NCBI GenBank assembly: GCA_017940955.1
Contig: JAGAXP010000234.1
Span: forward strand, 1-5,327
Direction: 5' to 3'
Source of the DNA: Oribacterium sp.
GTDB taxonomy: Bacteria > Bacillota_A > Clostridia > Lachnospirales > Lachnospiraceae
Length of the DNA stretch: 5,327 nt
Below the pieces are notes generated by a model. That model made no database searches and was not told the DNA's origin. It worked only from the letters and a program-made list of their open reading frames with translations. This document shows positions 1 through 5,327 of this stretch, piece after piece. Position 1 is the first letter of the stretch. Each line of letters begins with the position of its first letter. The translations under genes were made by a program, and so were the position numbers.

Positions 1-717
1 ACAACAAATCTTTCTTTTTTGCCTGTCAATGAAAACAATCTTATGTTCAGGGCGGCTAAGATGATCATTGACGAGTTCGATATCAAAGAGGGAGTTTCCA
101 TGCAGCTTAAAAAGGTGATTCCCGTTTCTGCCGGAATGGCGGGAGGATCAACCGATGCGGCTTCTGTTCTTTACGGAATGAACAAGCTCTTTAATCTGAG
201 ATTATCCACAGAAGATCTTATGTTACGTGGAGTCAAGCTTGGAGCGGATGTACCATTCTGCCTTACAAGAGGTACTGCCTTATCAGAGGGAATAGGCGAA
301 GTACTGACTCCTCTCAGGAAGCTGCCGTCCTGCCCCATAGTGCTTGCGAAACCGGCGATTTCCGTATCAACCAAGTTTGTATATCAGAATCTTCATGTTA
401 ATGACCTGCCTAAAGAAGCACATCCGGACGTTGATTCCGTGATAGCCGCCCTTGAAAAGCAGGATGTTAATGAAGTTGCCGTAAATATGGGAAATATCCT
501 GGAGACAGTTACGTGCAAAAAGTACCCGGAAATAGAGCTTATAAAAGATGCCATGAAGGAGCTTGGAGCCGTAAATGCGATCATGTCCGGCTCAGGTCCT
601 ACGGTATTCGGTATTTTCAGTGATGTTGCCGAAGCCAAAAAATGCTATGAAGCTTTGAGATTCGGAAAATACAGAAATCTCGCCAAGCAGGTCTATCTTA
701 CGGAGCCATGGCGCTGA
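1..717 (+). CDS. ispE: 4-diphosphocytidyl-2-C-methyl-D-erythritol kinase, 5' truncated by window edge
   Basis: This cytosolic GHMP-family kinase phosphorylates the 2-hydroxyl of CDP-methylerythritol with ATP, in the non-mevalonate (MEP) route to isoprenoid precursors. The frame is open from base 1, beginning TTNLSFLPVNENNL, the conserved segment found about 50 residues into the family. The fragment has 238 residues against about 285 for a whole IspE, so the N-terminus with the catalytic lysine lies outside the window. The TTG at 19 is an internal leucine, not a start. Visible motifs are the glycine-rich ATP loop PVSAGMAGGSTDAA (121-162), GADVPFCLTRGTAL (241-282) whose Asp corresponds to the catalytic Asp of the family, and the C-terminal GHMP motif MSGSGPTVFGIF from 583. 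The stop is TGA at 715-717. No strong terminator follows, so read-through into the GntR gene 62 bases on is likely. The identification is secure. Confidence 0.96.
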   Translation, partial: TTNLSFLPVNENNLMFRAAKMIIDEFDIKEGVSMQLKKVIPVSAGMAGGSTDAASVLYGMNKLFNLRLSTEDLMLRGVKLGADVPFCLTRGTALSEGIGEVLTPLRKLPSCPIVLAKPAISVSTKFVYQNLHVNDLPKEAHPDVDSVIAALEKQDVNEVAVNMGNILETVTCKKYPEIELIKDAMKELGAVNAIMSGSGPTVFGIFSDVAEAKKCYEALRFGKYRNLAKQVYLTEPWR

Positions 718-763
718 TATGACGATTTTTTTATTCCGGAGATAATCTAACCTATTAAATATT

Positions 764-768
764 GGAGG
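764..768 (+). promoter_or_regulatory. Ribosome binding site that decides the GntR start
   Basis: GGAGG lies 11 bases before ATG 780 and 8 bases before TTG 777. A longer reading from TTG 762 would put this site inside the coding sequence, so that start is unlikely. ATG 780 gives the N-terminus MSEFTVNMNEYLPLRD. TTG 777 would add one residue and has the tighter spacing, so it remains possible. Confidence 0.8.
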
Positions 769-779
769 ACAAAACCTTG

Positions 780-1484
780 ATGAGTGAATTCACAGTTAAC
801 ATGAACGAGTATCTTCCTCTCAGAGATCTCGTTTTCAATACTTTGAGACAGGCAATTCTTAAGGGGGAACTGAAGCCCGGTGAGCGTCTCATGGAGATTC
901 AGCTTGCGGAAAAGCTTGGGGTTTCCCGTACACCCATAAGAGAGGCGATTCGTAAGCTGGAGCTTGAGGGTCTTGTTATCATGATTCCGAGACGTGGTGC
1001 CGAGGTTGCCAAGATTTCCCACAAGAGTTTACAGGATGTTCTTGAGGTTCGCGGGGCTCTTGAGGAGCTTGCCACAGATTTAGCCTGTCAGCGTATCAAT
1101 GACGAGGAATTAAAGGAGCTTGCAGATGCGGAGGACCGTTTCAAAAAGGTTGTTGAAAATAATGGCTCTGAAATGGAGATTGCGGAAGCTGATGAAGCCT
1201 ATCACGACATTATTTACAAGGCTACCCGCAATGATAAGCTTGTTCAGATGATCAATAATCTTCGTGAGCAGATGTACAGATATCGTCTTGAATACATCAA
1301 GGATGAGGCTCAGAGAGGTACTCTCATCAATGAGCATGAGAAGATTCTTGAGGCTATCAGGATCCGTGACATCATTCGTGCCAAGACTCTCATGAAGGAG
1401 CATATCGACAATCAGGAGTCTACGGTTTCCCAGAACCTTGAGTGGGAAGCAGAGGCGGAAAGCAAAAAGCAGCGGAAAAAGTGA
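780..1484 (+). CDS. GntR-family transcriptional regulator, FCD (FadR-like) subfamily
   Basis: A DNA-binding repressor or activator of 234 residues, the usual size for the FCD subfamily. The N-terminal winged helix-turn-helix covers about residues 14-75, with the family hallmarks LRQAILKGELKPGERL, LAEKLGVSRTPIREAIRKLELEGLV and the wing IPRRGAEVA. The C-terminal all-helical FCD ligand domain covers about 82-215. It keeps the putative metal-binding set: Asp138 and His142 (DEAYH), His186 (NEHEKI) and His208 (KEHID). This suggests a small carboxylate effector bound through a metal, but the ligand cannot be read from the sequence. The last 15 residues are charged (EAEAESKKQRKK). The gene follows ispE by 62 bases on the same strand, with its own GGAGG site, and may be co-transcribed with it. 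It ends one base before the large inverted repeat. The family is certain; the regulated genes are unknown. Confidence 0.93.
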   Translation: MSEFTVNMNEYLPLRDLVFNTLRQAILKGELKPGERLMEIQLAEKLGVSRTPIREAIRKLELEGLVIMIPRRGAEVAKISHKSLQDVLEVRGALEELATDLACQRINDEELKELADAEDRFKKVVENNGSEMEIAEADEAYHDIIYKATRNDKLVQMINNLREQMYRYRLEYIKDEAQRGTLINEHEKILEAIRIRDIIRAKTLMKEHIDNQESTVSQNLEWEAEAESKKQRKK

Positions 1485-1485
1485 C

Positions 1486-1621
1486 GAGTCAGAGGACATC
1501 AATTTAAAAACGGGTCGCTGTGAAGAAAAATCCAGAATTGGAGACCTACGAACCGGCGGGCATCCAATTCTGGATTTTTCATGTACTTTCTCAAAGTTTT
1601 TAAATTAATGTCCTCTGACTC
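1486..1621. repeat. Nested inverted-repeat element in the convergent gap
   Basis: Outer arms at 1486-1511 and 1596-1621 are 26 bases each and complementary at 25 positions; they begin and end with GAGTCAGAGGACAT and its complement. The only mismatch is C1500 against A1607. Inside, after unpaired connectors of 13 and 15 bases, is a perfect 18-bp stem (1525-1542 with 1563-1580) around a 20-base loop (1543-1562) containing CCGGCGGGCA. The 136-base structure fills most of the space between the GntR stop and the ATPase stop. It could be a small non-autonomous foldback or REP-like element, or an elaborate two-way terminator. I see no ORF in it and no flanking target-site duplication. Confidence 0.85.
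1525..1580. terminator. Probable bidirectional intrinsic terminator (inner stem)
   Basis: The perfect 18-bp stem has an A5 tract at its 5' side and a T5 tract (1575-1579) at its 3' side, so transcripts from either strand end the hairpin in a U run. It sits between convergent genes, where a shared terminator is expected. The 20-base loop and AT-rich stem are less typical, so its efficiency is uncertain. Confidence 0.65.
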
Positions 1622-1653
1622 TGTTCTATCTATACCTGTTGAGTTTTTGCTTT

Positions 1654-3801
1654 TTATTGTCTGCTTTCATGACAAGTGAAGTAAATTACCTGGTAGGACC
1701 GGGCGATTTCATCGAGGAACTGCATTGCGCCGGGGATTTTGTAATCGTCCAGGTTTACGAAGGGATCATCCAGTAGGATGAAGGGTTTTTCTTTTTGATA
1801 CATGGCTTCAATGAAGGCCATTCTACGGGCAAGTTCCACCATGTTGCGGAAGCCTGCGGAGAGGAGCTGGGTGCTGTGCTCACGACCGTCTGCTATGAAA
1901 TTCACGTTAAAATGGGCATCCATGCGATAAGGTATTTCTCTGAGACCGTTGGTATTGATGAGGATACGGTAAAACTTTTCAAAGGCAGACATAAGGGGCG
2001 CCATATATTCTTTTGTGAAATTGTTATGGGCTTCTTCTATATGGTCTCTTGTCAGTATCAGAAGGTTGTACCTTTGTTCCAGCTCCCGTAGTTCATCCAG
2101 GCCGAGAACATACTGTCTTTCCTTTTCATAAACCTTTTCAAGTTCTTTTTCTATGTTCTGTGAATGCAGCTTTAATCTGTTGATGGTTTCAACTGCTTCA
2201 TTGTATTCCTCTGTGGTTTCCTGAAGCTTACGGCTAAGGGTTTCAAAGCTTTCACCATCTTCTCCGGGTCTCATGGCATTTCTTAGTTTCTCTATATCAT
2301 GTGTCTGTTCAAATTCTGCTTTCTCCCGTCTCTTTAAAGCCAGTTCTTCGGCAAAGCCTTTTAAATCACATAATCTGCTGTATCTCAGGATATCGTTTCC
2401 CAGACTTCCGAAGGCTTCGAAATCAACATTGTCGGGATCCGAAAAGTAAGCTTCAGGGTAATATCTCTTGAGATACATAACTACTTCAGAGGTCAGTTTG
2501 TCTATCTCTTCGTAAACTTCGTCTATAGTCTGGCGGTGTCTCTCTTTTCCGCCTGAGCTTTTATGGCCGCTGTTTCCGGAGACTGCCCGGGAGATAAGCA
2601 TTATGATCAGCATGGATAGTCCTGCTGCCAGTATGCATGCTCCTATCACGAGGCTGAGATCCGTGAATATCATGTAGGCTCCGATGATGATCAGGATCAC
2701 CGAAAGGATATATACCATGATTCCGGTCAGATTTGAAATCTCTCCGCCATAGCCTTTTCCACGTGCCCGGAGGCCGGCCTGCTCCATAAGGTCAAGCTTT
2801 TCATGGAGGAACTGTATACGTGAAATCCTTTTTTCGATTCCTCTCAGCTCAGTTTCTACCGGTACACCGTTCCGGAATCGGACATCCAGCTCCCTCATGT
2901 CGTGATTAAGCCGGGAACTTCTTTCTTCCGGAGTAAGGGTGTCGGCTTCAACCCCGAAATGTCTTCTCTGTATCTCCATCAGTCTCTTTTCGAATTCTGA
3001 AATATCCTCTATGAGGTCTTCATATTTCATTTTGTCTTTAAGTGTATCCTGATACTGACTGAGGGACATGGCACGGCTGTTTAGTATCTCTATGTTTTTT
3101 GCTCTGGTTCTCTGTTCATCTCCGAGAATTTTCAGCCGCTCCGCACTGCCGGTAAGTTCCTTCTCCAGGGCTTCCTTGTTTTTAAATTCAGACTGAAGGA
3201 TCTCCAGCTCCATTCTTTTTTTGAAGATGGCTCCGGTTCTTCTGTTGGGGGAAAGGTTATTTACCTCATCCTTTATGGATTCCATGACCGTTTCGTAGCG
3301 GTTCATGTCTTCCGGGTCTTCGGAAACATTACCGATCTTTGCATTGATCTGGGAGGTCATGCCGGTTTCCAGCTCCTGCTGCCCTATGAAAACGGTTCTT
3401 CTGAAGGATCTTTCATCGATCTTCAGTATCTCTTCACCGATATTTTCACTGAAGTCCGTTGACGGGAGATTTGTTTCGGCATCATACAACGTAAAGGTAT
3501 CCTGAGCCTTTCTTTCTCCAAAGGTCCGCACTATACGATAGCTTCTTCCTTCCGAAAGTTCAAATACCAGTTCTCCTCCGAAGGTGCCTCCCTGCCAGGG
3601 TCTGAACTTCTTACGGTCATTATCCTCGTCCTGAGATTTTCTGTCGCCGGAGAGTCCGTAAAACATAACTCTTATGAAGGAGGCCAATGTTGTCTTCCCG
3701 AAGCCATTCTCCCTCAGGAAAACATTGAGACCTTCACTAAAATCTATACTCCGGTCCCGGAGCTTCCCGAAATTTTCTATTTTTGCACTGATTAGTTTCA
3801 T
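1654..3801 (-). CDS. Membrane-anchored SbcC/Rad50-like AAA ATPase (YhaN-like)
   Basis: A 715-residue SMC-type ATPase expected to pair with the upstream phosphoesterase in an Mre11-Rad50-like complex. The N-terminal lobe has FGKLRDRSIDFSEGLNVF, the P-loop RENGFGKTT (30-38) and a Q-loop region FIGQQEL (139-144). The C-terminal lobe has the signature LSAGF (647-651), Walker B FILLDDP (674-680), D-loop NLDD (683-686) and switch His711 (FTCHESR). Between them, charged helical segments (about 195-350 and 420-600) look like the two halves of a coiled coil. At the middle, residues 358-379 and 382-404 are two hydrophobic helices, and there is no CxxC: the protein's only cysteines are 389, 478 and 710. 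It is therefore predicted to be membrane-tethered, not zinc-hooked. The first Gly of the classical P-loop is Arg30; as I recall, this position varies in this subfamily. Start ATG 3799-3801 has AGGA 8 bases upstream. B. subtilis YhaN is the nearest namesake I recognise, but orthology is inferred. Confidence 0.9.
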   Translation of the reverse strand: MKLISAKIENFGKLRDRSIDFSEGLNVFLRENGFGKTTLASFIRVMFYGLSGDRKSQDEDNDRKKFRPWQGGTFGGELVFELSEGRSYRIVRTFGERKAQDTFTLYDAETNLPSTDFSENIGEEILKIDERSFRRTVFIGQQELETGMTSQINAKIGNVSEDPEDMNRYETVMESIKDEVNNLSPNRRTGAIFKKRMELEILQSEFKNKEALEKELTGSAERLKILGDEQRTRAKNIEILNSRAMSLSQYQDTLKDKMKYEDLIEDISEFEKRLMEIQRRHFGVEADTLTPEERSSRLNHDMRELDVRFRNGVPVETELRGIEKRISRIQFLHEKLDLMEQAGLRARGKGYGGEISNLTGIMVYILSVILIIIGAYMIFTDLSLVIGACILAAGLSMLIIMLISRAVSGNSGHKSSGGKERHRQTIDEVYEEIDKLTSEVVMYLKRYYPEAYFSDPDNVDFEAFGSLGNDILRYSRLCDLKGFAEELALKRREKAEFEQTHDIEKLRNAMRPGEDGESFETLSRKLQETTEEYNEAVETINRLKLHSQNIEKELEKVYEKERQYVLGLDELRELEQRYNLLILTRDHIEEAHNNFTKEYMAPLMSAFEKFYRILINTNGLREIPYRMDAHFNVNFIADGREHSTQLLSAGFRNMVELARRMAFIEAMYQKEKPFILLDDPFVNLDDYKIPGAMQFLDEIARSYQVIYFTCHESRQ

Positions 3802-3921
3802 TTATTTTTTCCTATGCACGGAAACCTCAACATTTTCGGGTTCTGTTCCCGAAGGACTGACACTACATTTAAATTTCTCATAAACACCGGACGCATCTTC
3901 TCTGATAACATCCGGTCTCTG
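3802..3921 (-). pseudogene. Open frame without a start, containing PSGTEP; possible gene remnant in the operon gap
   Basis: The 137-base gap between the phosphoesterase stop and the ATPase start holds a 39-codon open stretch on the minus strand. It is bounded by TGA (3922-3924) and a TAA (3802-3804) directly abutting the ATPase ATG in the same frame. It has no ATG, GTG or TTG near its beginning. It reads like protein (EDASGVYEKFKC, then SPSGTEPENVEVSVHRKK). PSGTEP (3838-3855) is the phosphate-binding motif of the C-terminal domain of phosphohexomutases such as GlmM and phosphomannomutase, where it is likewise followed by a beta strand. This may be a decayed 3' gene end or simply chance in an untranslated spacer. 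Six residues are thin evidence. Confidence 0.2.
3810..3813 (-). promoter_or_regulatory. Ribosome binding site of the ATPase gene
   Basis: On the minus strand AGGA is followed by 8 bases (AAAAATAA) and then ATG at 3801. This supports the chosen start and shows that the second gene of the operon can be initiated independently despite the 137-base gap. Confidence 0.7.
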
Positions 3922-3938
3922 TCAAATCCTGAGCTTCC

Positions 3939-5141
3939 TTAATTCCCCATCAGCAGCTTTATGCCGCATTCTATGATCTCGGCCTTTAACTCATCTCCGA
4001 GCTCTGTATCTTCACGAACGGATCTTATGAATTCTCCCTTAAGGGATCTGTCATTCTCAAATATCCGGTAGTCGACAGTGCGCCGGCTCTCATCTTCTGC
4101 TTCTATATAGTAGAACATGGACTCTAGCTGACTTTTTATGAAGCTCATGTTTTTTTCAGCGATGATATCAAGCGCTCCCTTAAGGATAACCCTTACCATA
4201 TCTTCCGGTTTCAGGCGGCGGCCGCCTGAAACCTCAAGGATTCCTTTTACCGTATCGTCATCTATATTTCTGATTTCCTCTGAAGAGGTTGGTACACCTC
4301 CAAGTAATGAAAGCTGAGCCTTTGTTCTGTTTACTATATCAATGGAGGTTTCCAGTCCCGTTATATCCACAGGCACCAGCCAGAGATGTCTTTTGCTTAT
4401 ATCGATGATCTGGCGCTTAAGTTCATGGGTCTCTTCATTTATATCAAGAAGCATGAAGCCATGCTTTGAACACTCATCAAACCCCCGTCCTTCCAGGCAG
4501 CCTGGGTAACACCACATGCCTCTTCCGTCGATCCGGCCTTCGCTGAACCTGTGTATATGTCCGAGAGCCATATAATCTATATTATGCTCCGCGTAATCCG
4601 AAACATATATCTCTTCTTCTGTTTCCGTCTGTTTTCTGGTATTGTATCCCGTCATAACCTGACCATGGAGCATGACTATATTGAAGTCTTCTTCCTTTAG
4701 GTTCAGGGTTCTGGCCGCCCAGTTCTCGGGAAGCTGTGCTCCCCCAAAGCTTGTACTGAGCTCTCTTCCGGATACGACTATATTCCCGGACAGTCTGAAC
4801 ATCCGCCAGGAATCATTGAAGGTATATAGGTTTTCCGGTAATGTTTCCGCCCGGTTCAAAAATGTATCTGTGTCGTGATTTCCTTTAAGATAGAAGAACA
4901 CTATTTCAGGGTGGTTTCTGATGCTTCCGATGACAGCATTGGCAGTTGTCCCGCTGACAGCTGCCGTATCGAACATATCACCGGATATAAGAATGGCTGA
5001 AACCTGCTGCTTTGAGGCGTATTCAAGAAGCCTGAGCCACGTACCCAGTAGCTCCTGTCTCCGCTCCTGTGCCCGCTTTTCATCCAAATGTGTATTTAAT
5101 CTGCTGTCCAGATGCAGATCCGCGCAATGTATAATCTTCAT
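3939..5141 (-). CDS. SbcD/Mre11-like metallophosphoesterase (YhaO-like DNA repair exonuclease)
   Basis: A cytosolic nuclease-like protein of 400 residues, about the usual length of SbcD and YhaO proteins. All calcineurin-like phosphoesterase motifs are present: DLH (Asp8, His10), GDMFD (Asp55), GNHD (Asn88, His89), LHG (His159) and GHIH (His195, His197). These would hold two metal ions, usually manganese. The segment CYPGCLEGRGFDE (211-223) after the last motif is typical of the YhaO-like branch. Residues 250-400 form the C-terminal capping and ATPase-binding part, helical towards the end. The start MKIIHCADLHLDS is the canonical N-terminus, with a weak AAAGG site 11 bases upstream. It is the first gene of a minus-strand pair with the SbcC-like ATPase, in the usual sbcD-sbcC order, so an ATP-controlled nuclease acting on DNA ends or hairpins is inferred. 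The catalytic set is complete. The exact substrate is not readable. Confidence 0.93.
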   Translation of the reverse strand: MKIIHCADLHLDSRLNTHLDEKRAQERRQELLGTWLRLLEYASKQQVSAILISGDMFDTAAVSGTTANAVIGSIRNHPEIVFFYLKGNHDTDTFLNRAETLPENLYTFNDSWRMFRLSGNIVVSGRELSTSFGGAQLPENWAARTLNLKEEDFNIVMLHGQVMTGYNTRKQTETEEEIYVSDYAEHNIDYMALGHIHRFSEGRIDGRGMWCYPGCLEGRGFDECSKHGFMLLDINEETHELKRQIIDISKRHLWLVPVDITGLETSIDIVNRTKAQLSLLGGVPTSSEEIRNIDDDTVKGILEVSGGRRLKPEDMVRVILKGALDIIAEKNMSFIKSQLESMFYYIEAEDESRRTVDYRIFENDRSLKGEFIRSVREDTELGDELKAEIIECGIKLLMGN

Positions 5142-5152
5142 TAAAAACCAAG

Positions 5153-5157
5153 CCTTT
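5153..5157 (-). promoter_or_regulatory. Weak ribosome binding site of the phosphoesterase gene
   Basis: AAAGG on the minus strand lies 11 bases before ATG 5141. It is weaker and further away than the sites of the other two complete genes. The start itself is fixed by the conserved N-terminus MKIIHCADLHLDS. Confidence 0.45.
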
Positions 5158-5182
5158 ATTTTTCAAACAAATGTACGTTGTT

Positions 5183-5211
5183 ATTTTATCATTTAAATCC
5201 TTACAACTCAA
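5183..5211 (-). promoter_or_regulatory. Sigma-A-type promoter of the phosphoesterase-ATPase operon
   Basis: On the minus strand, TTGAGT (5206-5211, 4 of 6 matches to TTGACA) is separated by exactly 17 bases from TAAAAT (5183-5188, 5 of 6 matches to TATAAT). A TGA just before the -10 supplies an extended -10 TGn motif. Transcription would start near 5176, leaving a leader of about 35 bases. The -35 box lies 37 bases from the edge of the terminal palindrome. Confidence 0.7.
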
Positions 5212-5248
5212 CTGTTTTATTTGGAAATCTACCGTGGAAGAGGTTTCA

Positions 5249-5327
5249 GCATGTGGACCGGGGGGACGGGGTTAGTGGTTCATTTTTAAAAAATGAACCA
5301 CTAACCCCGTCCCCCCGGTCCACATGC
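5249..5327. repeat. Perfect 39-bp inverted repeat at the window end
   Basis: Bases 5249-5287 are the exact reverse complement of 5289-5327, with only A5288 unpaired at the centre. Each arm has a GC-rich outer part with G6 and G4 runs (GACCGGGGGGACGGGG) and an AT-rich inner part ending CATTTTT. It contains no ORF. It resembles the GGGGACGG-type extragenic hairpins that I recall in many Firmicutes, but family membership is from memory. Because the U run lies at the tip instead of after the stem, it is not a classical terminator. It sits upstream of the operon promoter and could bound it. Confidence 0.9.

Noticed and set aside
719..748. Possible promoter for the GntR gene (ATGACG, 18 bases, TAATCT)
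   Set aside because: The -10 match is only 3 of 6 and the spacing is suboptimal; co-transcription from ispE explains expression as well.
762..779. Longer GntR start at TTG 762, adding six residues
   Set aside because: The GGAGG ribosome binding site would lie within the coding sequence, and no other site precedes TTG 762. ATG 780 gives the family-like N-terminus.
1110..1502. 130-codon open frame antisense to the GntR gene
   Set aside because: It is a shadow of the well-supported GntR coding frame, with no ribosome binding site and no recognisable domain.
3835..3853. Small hairpin TTCGGG/CCCGAA in the operon gap
   Set aside because: A 6-bp stem with a 7-base loop and no U run is too weak to call a terminator or regulatory element.
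3798..3911. 37-codon minus-strand ORF (MLSEKMRPVF...) whose TGA overlaps the ATPase ATG as ATGA
   Set aside because: The overlap resembles translational coupling, but no ribosome binding site precedes its ATG, the peptide matches nothing I recognise, and the ATPase has its own AGGA site.
5249..5287. G-quadruplex in the GC-rich arm of the palindrome
   Set aside because: There are only two long G runs (G6 and G4) with a GG; four well-spaced tracts are not present, and hairpin formation would compete.

Overview
The window looks like chromosomal DNA from an anaerobic Firmicute, most likely Lachnospiraceae (Butyrivibrio/Roseburia-like). This is inferred from moderate GC content, strong GGAGG-type ribosome binding sites, a low-GC sigma-A-type promoter, an ispE-gntR neighbourhood, and the membrane-anchored SbcC-like ATPase subfamily. 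The genus cannot be fixed from the sequence alone.

Layout. (1) Positions 1-717, + strand: the 3' five-sixths of ispE, a kinase of the MEP isoprenoid pathway, cut by the window edge. (2) Positions 780-1484, + strand: a complete FCD-type GntR regulator with its own GGAGG site, 62 bases after ispE and probably co-transcribed with it. (3) Positions 1485-1653: the convergent gap between the + and - strand genes. It holds a nested inverted repeat, with a 26-bp outer stem around an 18-bp inner stem that resembles a bidirectional terminator. (4) Positions 5141 to 1654, - strand: a two-gene operon. A YhaO/SbcD-like metallophosphoesterase comes first, followed by a YhaN/SbcC-like ATPase whose coiled coil is interrupted by two transmembrane helices instead of a zinc hook. 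The 137-base gap between them has an open frame containing the peptide PSGTEP, perhaps a gene remnant. (5) Positions 5142-5327: a good extended -10 promoter for this operon, then a perfect 39-bp inverted repeat with a 1-base centre that ends exactly at the window edge.

How the genes work together. The nuclease-like and ATPase-like proteins should form an Mre11-Rad50-type complex, here predicted to be tethered to the membrane. ispE and the GntR regulator are a separate unit, and no functional link to the nuclease pair is visible. The most notable features are the membrane hairpin at the usual zinc-hook position, and the two long foldback DNA structures that bracket a gene pair whose relatives act on hairpin DNA.
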